64,000 nt of DNA from Pseudomonas fluorescens (GTDB taxonomy: Bacteria; Pseudomonadota; Gammaproteobacteria; Pseudomonadales; Pseudomonadaceae): the NCBI RefSeq assembly GCF_900215245.1, contig NZ_LT907842.1:1178001-1242000 (forward strand), written 5' to 3'. Below are positions 34,047 to 50,144 of this stretch, piece by piece. Made by a program: the position numbers and the translations under genes. Position 1 is the first letter of the stretch; each line of letters begins with the position of its first letter. Below the pieces are notes generated by a model that was not told the origin of the DNA, searched no databases, and saw only the letters and a program-made list of their open reading frames with translations.

Positions 34047-34697
34047 TCAAAAACGCTCTTCACTCGCTGCACCTTCAACACCGCGGAAGCCGCGGCACAG
34101 CAGGTATTGCTCGCGAGACCTGTCTCGGGAAGAGTCAGGTTTGCGCGTTTGCACCTTGTCGAACAGCTTGCGGATGTTCTTGTGGTACTCGTCAAAACCT
34201 TCACCCTGGAAGACTTTCACCAGAAAATCACCGCCAGGACGCAAAACCCGACCTGCCAAATCCAGCGCCAGCTCACAAAGGAACATCGCGCGCGGCATAT
34301 CAACAGCCGGTAATCCACTCATATTGGGGGCCATGTCGGAAATCACAAGGTCTACCTGCGAATTTCCCACAGCTTCAAGGATCTGTGCGAGCACCGCGTC
34401 CTGGGTGAAGTCACCATGAACAAAGGTCACATCCGGGATGCTGTCCATTTCCAGAATATCGGAAGCGATCAGTCGACCTTGCCCACCAATCAGACGACTG
34501 GTCACTTGGGACCAACCGCCAGGGGCTGCGCCAAGGTCAATAACGCTCATGCCTGGACGAATCAATTTGTCCTTGTCCTGAATCTCCAGCAGCTTGTAGC
34601 TGGCCCGGGAACGGTAGCCGTCCTTTTGCGCCTTTTTGACGTAAGGATCGTTGAAATGCTCTTGCAGCCACTTAAGACTAGTTTTGGAACGGGCCAC
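34047..34697 (-). CDS. rlmE: 23S rRNA (uridine-2'-O) methyltransferase RlmE
   Basis: A 216-residue FtsJ/RrmJ-type heat-shock methyltransferase that modifies U2552 of 23S rRNA. It has an [12 protein letters not shown]-terminus, SAM motif [22 protein letters not shown] and VKVFQGEG, which include the K-D-K-E tetrad. It lies upstream of ftsH with a 200-base gap that should contain an ftsH promoter. It diverges from yhbY. Confidence 0.96.
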   Translation of the reverse strand: MARSKTSLKWLQEHFNDPYVKKAQKDGYRSRASYKLLEIQDKDKLIRPGMSVIDLGAAPGGWSQVTSRLIGGQGRLIASDILEMDSIPDVTFVHGDFTQDAVLAQILEAVGNSQVDLVISDMAPNMSGLPAVDMPRAMFLCELALDLAGRVLRPGGDFLVKVFQGEGFDEYHKNIRKLFDKVQTRKPDSSRDRSREQYLLCRGFRGVEGAASEERF

Positions 34698-34802
34698 GGG
34701 CCACCTCGAAAATAAAACGGGTCGTGATTAACTGGGCGGTCCCGGACTCGCTCGGGTAAACTGGCCGCCGCTTTTTACAAGATCAGACGCAGGGGTCAGA
34801 TT

Positions 34803-35111
34803 ATGCCGCTCACTCAAGAGCAGAAGAAACAGTACAAATCCATTGGCCACCATCTGAAACCAGTTCTGATTGTGGCAGACAACGGTTTGACTGAAGGTGT
34901 GTTAGCCGAACTTGAACGCGCATTGGGCGATCACGAACTGATCAAGATCAAGGTCAACATCCTTGACCGCGAAGCGCGTTTGGCCGCCATTGCAGAACTG
35001 TGCAAGGTCGGCAAAGCGGATCTGGTTCAGGTCATCGGCAAGATGGCGCTGCTGTATCGCAAGAACTTCAGCGTCAACAAACAGCTGTCGAACGTACACC
35101 GCTTCAAATAA
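34803..35111 (+). CDS. yhbY: CRS1/YhbY-type ribosome assembly RNA-binding protein
   Basis: A 102-residue single CRM-domain protein starting MPLTQEQKKQYKSIGHHL, with the LKPVLIVADNGLTEGVL and HELIKIKV segments of the family. YhbY associates with pre-50S particles. It is divergent from rlmE, as in E. coli. Confidence 0.94.
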   Translation: MPLTQEQKKQYKSIGHHLKPVLIVADNGLTEGVLAELERALGDHELIKIKVNILDREARLAAIAELCKVGKADLVQVIGKMALLYRKNFSVNKQLSNVHRFK

Positions 35112-35134
35112 TAGCTGTCAAATGACAACAAGGG

Positions 35135-35539
35135 TCACGGGCGTGCTTCGCGCGCCCTGCCACTCCATCCCGGCGCCGGCTGTATAACCAGCACCAGGCC
35201 GGAGAACCCTAGCACAAGATAGCTGAACAGCTGCCAGCGCAACGCTTGCGGCAGCCACACATGCACCACGCAAAACATTGCGCACGCATAGAGCGCCATC
35301 AACAGCAGTTGGCCGCGAATATCCCGCCACAAGCTCCCCAAACCCTCGGCCTTGACCAGCACCAATGCCTGGAGCGTCACGCACGCCGCTGCAAAACCGA
35401 CCAGCAGCGCACTCAGCATTCCGTTGAGCTCATCGATCAGCAGCGGCGCCAGGCCAATCAGGCCCAGCACCGGCAGCACACCGATGTGCAACAACCATAG
35501 GCCGCCCACCCAAAGCATCTGGGCGAGCTGCCAAAGCAT
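35135..35539 (-). CDS. DUF4149 membrane protein
   Basis: A 134-residue protein with about four hydrophobic segments, starting MLWQLAQMLWVGGLWLLHIGVLP, the typical beginning of DUF4149 proteins of unknown function. The ATG at 35539 is chosen for that start; a longer frame runs back into greA. It lies 28 bases after greA and is convergent with yhbY, so it may be the last gene of the carAB-greA transcript. Confidence 0.85.
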   Translation of the reverse strand: MLWQLAQMLWVGGLWLLHIGVLPVLGLIGLAPLLIDELNGMLSALLVGFAAACVTLQALVLVKAEGLGSLWRDIRGQLLLMALYACAMFCVVHVWLPQALRWQLFSYLVLGFSGLVLVIQPAPGWSGRAREARP

Positions 35540-35567
35540 GGCACCCGCGCGAAGCGGGCGCCGCCTT

Positions 35568-36040
35568 TCAGACGTGACGGACTTCAACAATCTCGTACTC
35601 GGTCACGCCACCTGGCGTCTTAACGGTCACCACATCCCCCTCTTCCTTGGCAATCAAGGCGCGGGCCAGTGGTGAACCGACGGAGATCTTGCCGAGTTTG
35701 AAGTCAGCCTCGTCCTCACCGACGATTTGGTAAACCACGCTTTCGTCCGTTTCGACGTTGGCGATTTCCACGGTGGTGCCGAAAATCACCTTGCCGGTTT
35801 TAGGAATGGTCGTTACGTCGATCACCACCGAATTCTGCAGGCGGCCTTCGATATCACGGATCCGCGCCTCAACCATACCCTGCTGCTCGCGAGCAGCGTG
35901 GTATTCGGCGTTTTCCTTCAAGTCACCCAGCTCGCGGGCCGTACCGATGTCCTGGCTCAGCTTTGGACGGACGACCTTGGTCAGATGGGCGTGCTCCTCT
36001 TCCAGGGCCTTGAAGCCCTGGACGGTCATTGGGTATTTGG

Positions 36041-36044
<4 letters not shown>
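35568..36044 (-). CDS. greA: Transcription elongation factor GreA
   Basis: A 158-residue factor that rescues backtracked RNA polymerase by stimulating transcript cleavage. The N-terminal coiled coil carries the acidic tip ([20 protein letters not shown]), and the C-terminal FKBP-like domain ends in [16 protein letters not shown]. Its ATG overlaps the carB TGA (ATGA), so greA belongs to the carAB operon, as reported in P. aeruginosa. Confidence 0.97.
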
Positions 36045-39262
<3,218 letters not shown>

Positions 39263-39321
39263 GGGTTTGTCACTCAAATCCGCAGGTCAGTCGGCAAGCC
39301 GTCTTGAACAATCTTTGAAGA

Positions 39322-39360
39322 GCTTGCGGGGGCCACCGGCATTCGGGGCCGCCCGCAAGC
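39322..39360 (-). other. Intercistronic hairpin between carA and carB
   Basis: Nine-base-pair stem GCTTGCGGG / CCCGCAAGC enclosing a further GGCC-containing loop, without a T run. It resembles a degenerate REP element or an mRNA-protecting structure. No ORF lies in this gap, whereas a gene between carA and carB has been described in P. aeruginosa. Confidence 0.5.
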
Positions 39361-39367
39361 CACTCAG

Positions 39368-40504
39368 TCAGCGTCGCTTGGCCATCTCATTGATGAAACG
39401 GTCGAACAGCGGCGCTACGTCGTTCGGGCCCGGGCTTGCTTCAGGGTGGCCCTGGAAGCTGAACGCGCTCTTGTCGGTGCGTTCGATGCCTTGCAGGGAG
39501 CCGTCGAACAGCGACTTGTGAATTGCACGGACATTGCCCGGCAAGGTCGCTTCATCCACCGCAAAGCCGTGGTTCTGGCTGGTGATCATTACAACGCCAG
39601 TGTCCAGGTCTTGCACAGGGTGGTTGGCGCCGTGGTGGCCATGACCCATTTTGAGGGTTTTGGCACCGGAGGCCAGGGCCAGCAGCTGGTGACCGAGGCA
39701 GATGCCGAACACCGGAATCTCGGTTTCCAGCACTTCCTTGATTGCCTTGATGGCGTAGTCGCATGGCTCAGGGTCGCCCGGGCCGTTGGACAGGAACACA
39801 CCGTCCGGCTGCATGGCCAGCACGTCGCTAGCCGGGGTTTGCGCCGGCACCACAGTAACGCGGCAACCGCGCGCTACCAACATGCGCAGGATGTTGTACT
39901 TGACGCCGTAGTCGTAAGCCACAACGTGGTACGGCAGCTCGGAGGCTTCGATGGTCGCGTGGCTGTCGGTCTTCAGGTCCCAGACAGTGGAGCGCCACTC
40001 GTACTTCTCTTTCACGCTGACAACTTTCGCCAGGTCCATGCCTTTCAGGCCAGGGAAACCTTGCGCTGCGGCAATCGCCGCCTCTTCGGAAATATTGTCA
40101 CCGACCATGATGCAGCCGTTCTGCGAGCCTTTTTCACGCAGGATGCGTGTCAGGCGGCGCGTATCGATACCGGCGATCGCCACAACGTTGTTGGCTTTCA
40201 GGTAATCGGACAGCGACATCGTATTACGCCAGTTGCTCGCAACCAGTGGCAGGTCACGAATCACCAGACCGGCCGACCAGACACGATCAGACTCGACGTC
40301 TTCCGGTGTAGTACCGGTGTTGCCGATGTGCGGATAAGTCAGGGTAACGATCTGTTGGGCGTAGGAAGGATCGGTAAGGATTTCCTGATAGCCGGTCATG
40401 GCAGTGTTAAACACCACCTCTCCAACGGTTTGACCGTCGGCTCCAATGGCTTCGCCGCGAAAAATGCTGCCATCAGCAAGGGCGAGTATGGCTGGCTTAG
40501 TCAA
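39368..40504 (-). CDS. carA: Carbamoyl-phosphate synthase small subunit
   Basis: A 378-residue glutaminase subunit that hydrolyses glutamine and channels ammonia to CarB. The class I amidotransferase triad includes Cys269 in [13 protein letters not shown] and a C-terminal His/Glu ([11 protein letters not shown]). The start is TTG, supported by a strong GGGAGGT site 6 bases upstream and the conserved [15 protein letters not shown]; a TTG start is also known for P. aeruginosa carA. An intrinsic terminator lies only about 45 bases upstream. Confidence 0.96.
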   Translation of the reverse strand: MTKPAILALADGSIFRGEAIGADGQTVGEVVFNTAMTGYQEILTDPSYAQQIVTLTYPHIGNTGTTPEDVESDRVWSAGLVIRDLPLVASNWRNTMSLSDYLKANNVVAIAGIDTRRLTRILREKGSQNGCIMVGDNISEEAAIAAAQGFPGLKGMDLAKVVSVKEKYEWRSTVWDLKTDSHATIEASELPYHVVAYDYGVKYNILRMLVARGCRVTVVPAQTPASDVLAMQPDGVFLSNGPGDPEPCDYAIKAIKEVLETEIPVFGICLGHQLLALASGAKTLKMGHGHHGANHPVQDLDTGVVMITSQNHGFAVDEATLPGNVRAIHKSLFDGSLQGIERTDKSAFSFQGHPEASPGPNDVAPLFDRFINEMAKRR

Positions 40505-40550
40505 GAAGACCTCCCGTAAATAAAGCCTGAAAGGGCGATCGCAGGTTGTA

Positions 40551-40584
40551 AAAAAGCGGAGTGACGTATGGACACGTCACCCCG
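40551..40584 (-). terminator. Intrinsic terminator/attenuator in the carA leader
   Basis: On the minus strand AAGCGGGGTGACGT and ACGTCACTCCGCTT pair over 14 positions with one G-U, followed by a T run (TTTTTT). The G-U becomes A-C on the other strand, so the structure favours transcription towards carA. dapB already has its own terminator (40723-40749), so this one looks like attenuation control of carAB. Confidence 0.7.
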
Positions 40585-40722
40585 CTTCTTCACTGAATTA
40601 TTCTGCGCGCTTTTAGTGGACACACTAAAGCTGTAGCTTACAGAAAAAGGCTTTTTTGGTCCACCGCTAATGAGCCTTAAAGGCAGGGGAATGCGACAGG
40701 ACGTCGCTTAGCGGTTAAAAAC

Positions 40723-40749
40723 GGGGCCTCAGGATAATCCTGAGGCCCC
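40723..40749 (-). terminator. Intrinsic terminator after dapB
   Basis: GGGGCCTCAGG / CCTGAGGCCCC perfect 11-bp stem with loop ATTAT and downstream GTTTTT on the minus strand, 15 bases after the dapB stop. Confidence 0.92.
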
Positions 40750-40763
40750 ATTTTAGCTACTGA

Positions 40764-42705
<1,942 letters not shown>

Positions 42706-43022
42706 AAGTCTTTGCACTCTTAAGGACGTTCGGCCAGACCCTCCTGAGCCTTGCCAAACTCGTTGAGCCCCAATACAGGCCCGGACCCAACTCACGTCAA
42801 TTCAACGATCCTGGTCATTACTGCTTTCAGCCAGGGACCCGGCCAAAAACGCGGTGATTGTCGCCCGGAAAGCAGGAGCATTCCCAGTCACACCGCCAAC
42901 ATCCGAGCCTTGTCGCATGTTGTAAAAATTCGCATACCCCAGACACGCCAACGCGGGAGCAAGCTCCCGCGCGGCGACATCCTACCAGTCACCGCTTGAT
43001 AGCGGTCAACCGGGCGACCAAC
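42706..43022 (-). other. dnaK-dnaJ intergenic region
   Basis: A 317-base gap without a credible gene. Just after dnaK are two hairpins on the minus strand: ACCGCT/AGCGGT near 42992-43007 and CGCGGGAGC/GCTCCCGCG at 42952-42971. Neither has a strong T tract, so they may lower but not abolish transcription into dnaJ. I see no clear sigma-32 promoter here. Confidence 0.45.
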
Positions 43023-44939
<1,917 letters not shown>

Positions 44940-45041
44940 GATTTACTCTCCCGAAACATGAATTTGGTTGCCGCAGCAGTGGTGGCTAACTGCGGTAGCA
45001 CTTAAACGCTTGACTTATAAATGGGGGCCTTGCGGCGGATT

Positions 45042-45602
45042 TCAAGCCTGCTCATCAATAGAAGGTGCAACAGGTGCAGGAGCCTTGCTCACCACCACCA
45101 TTGCCGGGCGCAACAAGCGACCGTTGAGCTGGTAACCCTTCTGGAACACTTTCAATACGCTGTTCGGCTCAAGGTCATGGCTTTCCTGCATGGCCATGGC
45201 TTGGTGATGCTCTGCATTGAACGGCTCGCCGCCTTGCGGATCGATGGCCTCCAACTGATAACGCTTCAGGGTGTCCTGGAACATTTTCAGGGTAAGCTCG
45301 ATCCCTTCGCGCATCGGGCGGATGTTTTCGTCGGCCGGGTTGGACAACTCAAGGCCACGCTCCAGGCTGTCGATAATCGGCAGCAGGTCATTGGCGAATT
45401 TTTCCAACGCGAATTTGTGAGCCTTTTCGACATCCTGCTCGGCGCGGCGGCGGACGTTCTGCAGATCGGCAGCAACACGCAAAGACTGATCCTGCGCAGC
45501 GGCCAATTGCTCTTCGAGCACTTGCACACGAGTTGCCAGTTCATCCCCGGCAGCCGAATTGGCGTCTGGAGTTTGCGTATCCTGCGTCTGTTCGTCAGCC
45601 AT
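45042..45602 (-). CDS. grpE: Nucleotide exchange factor GrpE
   Basis: A 186-residue co-chaperone releasing ADP from DnaK. It has a long N-terminal coiled coil ([22 protein letters not shown]) and the conserved C-terminal beta domain ([18 protein letters not shown]). It heads the grpE-dnaK-dnaJ cluster behind a heat-shock promoter. Confidence 0.97.
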   Translation of the reverse strand: MADEQTQDTQTPDANSAAGDELATRVQVLEEQLAAAQDQSLRVAADLQNVRRRAEQDVEKAHKFALEKFANDLLPIIDSLERGLELSNPADENIRPMREGIELTLKMFQDTLKRYQLEAIDPQGGEPFNAEHHQAMAMQESHDLEPNSVLKVFQKGYQLNGRLLRPAMVVVSKAPAPVAPSIDEQA

Positions 45603-45655
45603 AGATTTCTCCTTTCAAAATCCTGCGCGAACTGAACTCGCGCTTCTGTTCCGGT

Positions 45656-45683
45656 ATATGGGGCCACAATTTCCAGGTTCAAG
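45656..45683 (-). promoter_or_regulatory. Sigma-32 (RpoH) promoter of grpE
   Basis: On the minus strand CTTGAA and CCCCATAT are separated by 14 bases, close to the consensus CTTGAAA-N11-15-CCCCATNT, about 55-80 bases before the grpE ATG. Confidence 0.85.
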
Positions 45684-45794
45684 GGCTCAGGCGTTTCCAA
45701 AAGTCTTTCGTTGAGCCAGATCAATTCCTGAGCCGTCATTCCCAATCGCACTAATAAATTAACTCGACCAAGCAAATCGAGCTAAGTGACAGGA

Positions 45795-45831
45795 TTGTCA
45801 GCCCCAAACAAAACACTGTATAAATAACCAG
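45795..45831 (+). promoter_or_regulatory. LexA box overlapping the recN promoter
   Basis: CTGTATAAATAACCAG (45816-45831) matches CTG-N10-CAG with the AT-rich centre of SOS boxes. TTGTCA at 45795-45800 and TATAAA at 45819-45824, 18 bases apart, form the likely promoter, so LexA would cover the -10. recN is SOS-induced in many bacteria. Confidence 0.85.
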
Positions 45832-45855
45832 ACCTAAAGCCTGGGAGCGGCCGTC

Positions 45856-47529
45856 ATGCTCGTGCACCTGTCCGTACATAACTACGCCATCGTTGAACAT
45901 CTGGATCTCGAACTGGATCGCGGGATGAGCGTAATCACAGGCGAAACCGGCGCCGGCAAATCGATCATGCTCGACGCCCTGGGCCTGACCCTTGGCGACC
46001 GTGCCGATAGCGGCGTGGTGCGCCCAGGCGCCGACAAGGCCGATATCCTGGCCACCTTTGACCTGGCAGACATTCCCGAAGCCGAAGCCTGGCTGGCCGA
46101 GCGCGACCTTAATAATGAAGGCCCCTGCATCCTGCGCCGAGTCATCACGGCAGAAGGACGCTCACGCGGCTACATCAATGGCACGCCCTGCCCCCTTGGC
46201 GACTTGAAAGCCCTGGGCGAGCTGCTGATCGATATCCATAGCCAGCATGAACACCAATCCCTGCTGAAAACCGACACCCATCGCCGCCTGCTCGACGAAT
46301 ACGCAGGCGCCACCGATCTGGCCCGACAAGTACAACTTGCCGCGCAGCGCTGGAGACAGACGCGCCAGGAGCTGGAGCGACTCTCCAACTCCGGCGACGA
46401 GCAACGCGCTCGCCACCAGTTGCTCAGCTATCAGCTCGAAGAGCTCGAAAGCCTGGGCCTGGGCGAAACCGAGCTGGAACAGCTGGAACAGGAACACAAG
46501 AACCTGACTAACGCCGAAACCCTGCTGGGTATCTGCCGGCAAGTGGTGGAGCAATGCAGCGAAAGCGATTCCGGCAACGTGCTCAATGCACTGACCGCCA
46601 GCCTCAATCGCCTGTCCAGCGTGAACAATGCGTCCGGCTCGCTGAACGAGGCCACCACGTTACTGACCAGCGCACAGATCCAGGTTGAAGAAGCCGTGGG
46701 AGAGCTCAATCGCTTTCTCGACCACTTCGATGCCGACCCAGCCCGCTTGCAGGAAATAGAGGAGCGCCTGGATACCATCTACACCCTGGCACGCAAACAT
46801 CGCATTCAGCCGACCGAAGTGGCGACGATGCAGCAAAAGTTGCTGGATGAAATTGAAACCCTTAACGCCAACGACGAATCCATTGAGCGACTGGGCGACG
46901 AACTTGCCTCTTTCGCCCGACATTACCAAGAGAAAGCCCGCGAGCTGAGCGACCTGCGCCAGCAAGCAGCCACAAGCCTGGCCAGCGCCGTGGAGCAGGA
47001 AATTCAGCGCCTTGGCATGCCTGGCGGGCGCTTTACCATCGAACTGCACACCAACACCAGCAATGAGCTGCAACCTCACGGCCTGGAACAGGTGGAACTG
47101 CTGGTGAGTGCCAACCCCGGGCAGCCGCTCAAGGCACTGGCGAAAGTGGCGTCCGGTGGCGAACTGTCACGGATCAGCCTGGCCATCCAGGTGATTACCG
47201 CCCAGACATCACGAGTCCCCACATTGGTATTCGATGAAGTGGACGTTGGTATTGGCGGGCCGACCGCGGAGATTGTTGGCCAGTTGTTGCGCCGACTAGG
47301 GGATCGCGGCCAGGTACTCACGGTGACGCACTTGCCGCAAGTGGCTGCGCAAGGGCATCAGCATTTGTTTGTGCATAAAGTAAGAGGCAGCGATGCGACG
47401 CACACGGCGGTGTCCAAGCTGAACAAGTCGGAACGCGTAGAAGAAGTGGCGCGAATGCTGGGCGGTATCGACCTGACCAAGGAGTCCCTGGCCCACGCGA
47501 AAAAAATGGTCGTGGCTAGCAAGGCCTGA
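45856..47529 (+). CDS. recN: DNA repair protein RecN
   Basis: A 557-residue SMC-like ATPase of double-strand break repair. Walker A GETGAGKS at residues 29-36, long central coiled coils (about 150-370), signature KVASGGELSRISLA and Walker B LVFDEVDVGIGG. A LexA box lies 25 bases upstream. Confidence 0.97.
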   Translation: MLVHLSVHNYAIVEHLDLELDRGMSVITGETGAGKSIMLDALGLTLGDRADSGVVRPGADKADILATFDLADIPEAEAWLAERDLNNEGPCILRRVITAEGRSRGYINGTPCPLGDLKALGELLIDIHSQHEHQSLLKTDTHRRLLDEYAGATDLARQVQLAAQRWRQTRQELERLSNSGDEQRARHQLLSYQLEELESLGLGETELEQLEQEHKNLTNAETLLGICRQVVEQCSESDSGNVLNALTASLNRLSSVNNASGSLNEATTLLTSAQIQVEEAVGELNRFLDHFDADPARLQEIEERLDTIYTLARKHRIQPTEVATMQQKLLDEIETLNANDESIERLGDELASFARHYQEKARELSDLRQQAATSLASAVEQEIQRLGMPGGRFTIELHTNTSNELQPHGLEQVELLVSANPGQPLKALAKVASGGELSRISLAIQVITAQTSRVPTLVFDEVDVGIGGPTAEIVGQLLRRLGDRGQVLTVTHLPQVAAQGHQHLFVHKVRGSDATHTAVSKLNKSERVEEVARMLGGIDLTKESLAHAKKMVVASKA

Positions 47530-47571
47530 GCCGGGCTTTTTTCACAGTTTTTTCTCTCTTATAGAAAGCAC

Positions 47572-47595
47572 GAAGGCGACCCCAGGGTCGCCTTC
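47572..47595. terminator. Hairpin between convergent recN and fur
   Basis: GAAGGCGACCC / GGGTCGCCTTC perfect inverted repeat in the 98-base convergent gap; T tracts are weak on either side. A T-rich TTTTTTCTCTC run just upstream may help. Confidence 0.6.
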
Positions 47596-47627
47596 TATCG
47601 TTTCGCAGAACAAATCTGCGTCGATTT

Positions 47628-48032
47628 TTACTTTTTCTTACGGATGTACAGCACCAGATTATGGTCCACCAAATCGAACCCATGCTGCTCAGCGATGGTG
47701 TGCTGGAGCTTCTCGATTTCCGGACTGGTGAACTCGATAACCTCATTGGTATCCAGGTCAACCATGTGGTCGTGATGACCGCCGTCAGCCAATTCGAACA
47801 CCGCATGACCGCCGTCGAAATTATGACGAACCACCAGCCCTGCGGCTTCAAACTGGGTCAGCACACGGTAAACCGTGGCCAGGCCAACGTCCTCGTTAGA
47901 CTCCATCAGCGCCTTGTAAACATCTTCGGCACTCATGTGGCGCTGCTCAGCAGAATCGAGCATTTGTAGAATCTTGACTCGTGGCAGAGTCACTTTAAGA
48001 CCGGCTTTGCGTAGTTCGCTATTTTCAACCAT
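47628..48032 (-). CDS. fur: Ferric uptake regulator Fur
   Basis: A 134-residue iron-responsive repressor. Winged-helix DNA-binding domain (LKVTLPRVKILQML; EDVGLATVYRVLTQFE) and metal site HHDHMVDLDTNEVIEF. The usual C-terminal cysteine pair is absent, as in other Pseudomonas Fur. The ATG at 48032 gives the known start MVENSELRKAG. It diverges from bamE, a conserved pair. Confidence 0.97.
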   Translation of the reverse strand: MVENSELRKAGLKVTLPRVKILQMLDSAEQRHMSAEDVYKALMESNEDVGLATVYRVLTQFEAAGLVVRHNFDGGHAVFELADGGHHDHMVDLDTNEVIEFTSPEIEKLQHTIAEQHGFDLVDHNLVLYIRKKK

Positions 48033-48130
48033 GGTTAGCTTTCTCGCGGATGCTGCTTCGCAGCTTCTCTTAATACGGGTATGATCGGCGTTTACGTTGT
48101 CCCAGCCAAGATAGTGGAAGTCGCCCACCG

Positions 48131-48658
48131 ATGCAAAACACCAAGCTCTTGCTAACCAGTTTCACCCTTGTGGGACTGCTCGCACTCGCCGGTTGTTCAT
48201 TCCCCGGGGTTTACAAAATCGACATCCAGCAGGGCAATGTCGTCACGCAGGACATGATAGACCAGTTACGTCCGGGAATGACCCGACGGCAAGTACGGTT
48301 TATCATGGGCAACCCCCTGCTGACCGACACTTTTCATGCCGATCGCTGGGATTATCTCTACAGCATCCAGCCAGGTGGCGGTGAGCGCCAGCAGGAACGC
48401 GTCAGTGTCATTTTCAATGGCAATGACCAGCTTGTCAGCCTGTCCGGTGACTTCATGCCCGGCGTAAGCCGTGATGAAGCCTTGCTGGGCAAGGACAACG
48501 GCACCAATGTGACTGCGCCCGCGCAGGAAGCAGAGAAGCCGAAATCCGAGGTGCCGGCCAAGCCAGGTTCCTTGCTGGATCAGATCCAGAAGGACGTGGA
48601 CGGCGTGCAAACCGTTCCGGTCCCGACGCCACAGCCTCTGGACACCGCCCCGCAATAA
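48131..48658 (+). CDS. bamE: Outer membrane lipoprotein BamE/OmlA
   Basis: A 175-residue lipoprotein with lipobox LALAGCSF (Cys about residue 22) and a SmpA/OmlA domain ([26 protein letters not shown] written here in part: [31 protein letters not shown]). It is a component of the BAM complex that assembles outer-membrane proteins; in Pseudomonas it is called omlA. A Pro-rich C-terminal tail extends beyond the E. coli protein. A possible promoter is TTCGCA-17-TATGAT at 48057-48085. Confidence 0.94.
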   Translation: MQNTKLLLTSFTLVGLLALAGCSFPGVYKIDIQQGNVVTQDMIDQLRPGMTRRQVRFIMGNPLLTDTFHADRWDYLYSIQPGGGERQQERVSVIFNGNDQLVSLSGDFMPGVSRDEALLGKDNGTNVTAPAQEAEKPKSEVPAKPGSLLDQIQKDVDGVQTVPVPTPQPLDTAPQ

Positions 48659-48670
48659 TTTTGCGGCGCA

Positions 48671-48705
48671 CAACAAAAAGCCCGGCATGCCGGGCTTTTT
48701 TGTTG
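48671..48705. terminator. Bidirectional terminator between bamE and rnfH
   Basis: GCCCGGC/GCCGGGC stem flanked by AACAAAAA and TTTTTTGTT, a near-perfect palindrome usable from both convergent genes. Confidence 0.93.
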
Positions 48706-48722
48706 CCTGCCGATTGGCAGCG

Positions 48723-49025
48723 TTACGAACTTTGTTGCCTGGCCATCGCGGCCTTCGCCGCGCGCAGCCTGCGCACTTCCTTGGGGTCTGCCAGCAACGG
48801 CCGGTAAATCTCAATGCGATCACCTGGCTGCACAGCTTGCGCATCCGCGTCCGCAACCACCTTGCCAAAAATCCCCAAAGGACAATCAGCCACCACCAAC
48901 CCCGGAAATTGCGCTGCAATTCCCGATGCCTGCACCGCCGCCCTCAGGCTGGTGCCCGCAGGCACCGTCACCGCCAACAAGACCTGGCGATCCTCGGCGG
49001 CATACACCACTTCAATCTCAACCAT
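48723..49025 (-). CDS. rnfH: RnfH family ubiquitin-like protein
   Basis: A 100-residue UPF0125/RnfH protein starting MVEIEVVYA, with VPAGTSLRAAVQASGI and GDRIEIYRPLLADPKEVRR of the family. Function is unclear despite the name. It overlaps the end of ratA by 8 bases, so the pair is coupled, as commonly seen near smpB. Confidence 0.9.
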   Translation of the reverse strand: MVEIEVVYAAEDRQVLLAVTVPAGTSLRAAVQASGIAAQFPGLVVADCPLGIFGKVVADADAQAVQPGDRIEIYRPLLADPKEVRRLRAAKAAMARQQSS

Positions 49026-49452
49026 GCAGTTCCTTGGCCCGCTGGCAGAATGCATCCACCAGCGTGTTGGCCGCCTGGTTGAACAATGGCCCCAATGTGG
49101 CGCGCACAATTGGGCCCGCATAATCAAATGACAGGTCGAGGCTGATCTTGCAGGCCTTATCGGTCAGCGCCTTGAACACCCACACCCCGTGCAACTGGGT
49201 GAATGGCCCTTCCTGCAGATTCATTTCAATGGATTTCCCAGGCACCAACACATTGCGCGTAACAAAATGCTGACTAAGACCGCCCTTGGCCACCCCAACA
49301 CTGGCAACCATGTGCTCATCACTGTTTTCCAGCACCTCGGCGGTGGAGCACCAAGGCAGGAATTCCGGGTAACGCGCAACGTCGTTGACCAGGTCATAGA
49401 GCGCCTGCGCCGGATAAGGCAGTAAGGCCGAACGTTGAATGTGCGTCGTCAT
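49018..49452 (-). CDS. ratA: RatA/COQ10-like START-domain protein
   Basis: A 144-residue polyketide cyclase/START-fold protein (SALLPYPAQALYDLVNDVARYPEFLPWC). E. coli RatA has been described as a toxin blocking 70S assembly, but homologues include the ubiquinone-binding COQ10, so the role here is open. It is divergent from smpB, a conserved neighbourhood. Confidence 0.88.
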   Translation of the reverse strand: MTTHIQRSALLPYPAQALYDLVNDVARYPEFLPWCSTAEVLENSDEHMVASVGVAKGGLSQHFVTRNVLVPGKSIEMNLQEGPFTQLHGVWVFKALTDKACKISLDLSFDYAGPIVRATLGPLFNQAANTLVDAFCQRAKELHG

Positions 49453-49618
49453 GTGAGCGTTATTTCCACTGCTGAAGCAAACATCGCGAAAAAACAGCCC
49501 GATCCGCGAGAGAAAAAAACCTAAGAACTGCCCGTATTGTCCGGGATTCGTCCAACACGCTCAAGCACGCAGGTTGACCGTAGCCGACACGCTCGCAACT
49601 CCCTATAATGCCGCCCCT

Positions 49619-50101
49619 ATGGCTAAACAAAAGAAACACCCTACAGGGACCATCGCGCAAAATAAAAAGGCGCGACACGATTACTTCATCGAACATCGGT
49701 TCGAGGCTGGTCTGGTCCTGGCCGGCTGGGAAGTAAAGAGTCTGCGTGCCAGCAAGCTGCAACTGGTCGACAGCTACGTATTGCTCAAGGATGGCGAGGC
49801 ATGGCTGCTGGGCAGCCATATCACCCCGCTGACGACCGCGAGCACCCACGTAATCGCCGACCCGGTGCGCACGCGCAAGCTATTGCTCAACGCCCGCGAA
49901 CTGGAAAAACTCGCTGCCGCCGTACAGCAGAAAGGCTATGCCTGCATCTGCCTGTCCTGGTACTGGAGCAAGCACCTGGTCAAGTGCGAGATCGCGCTCG
50001 GCAAGGGCAAGAAGGAATACGACAAGCGCGACACTGAGCGCGAACGCGACTCCAACCGTGAGTTGCACCGCGCCGTGCGCAACAAGGGCAAGGAAGAGTA
50101 A
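49619..50101 (+). CDS. smpB: SsrA-binding protein SmpB
   Basis: A 160-residue tmRNA partner for rescuing stalled ribosomes. It starts [21 protein letters not shown], with [13 protein letters not shown] and a basic C-terminal tail ([20 protein letters not shown]). The ATG at 49619 is the conserved start; the upstream in-frame ATG adds 15 unlikely residues. Its RNA partner ssrA lies at 56265. Confidence 0.97.
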   Translation: MAKQKKHPTGTIAQNKKARHDYFIEHRFEAGLVLAGWEVKSLRASKLQLVDSYVLLKDGEAWLLGSHITPLTTASTHVIADPVRTRKLLLNARELEKLAAAVQQKGYACICLSWYWSKHLVKCEIALGKGKKEYDKRDTERERDSNRELHRAVRNKGKEE

Positions 50102-50113
50102 TCCTTGTGACAC

Positions 50114-50144
50114 TGTAGCCTTGGGTGATTCACCCCGGGCTACA
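50114..50144. terminator. Convergent hairpin between smpB and lldR
   Basis: TGTAGCC...GGCTACA outer stem with inner GGGTGA-TT-CACCC. It overlaps the lldR stop codon. T tracts are short. Confidence 0.5.
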
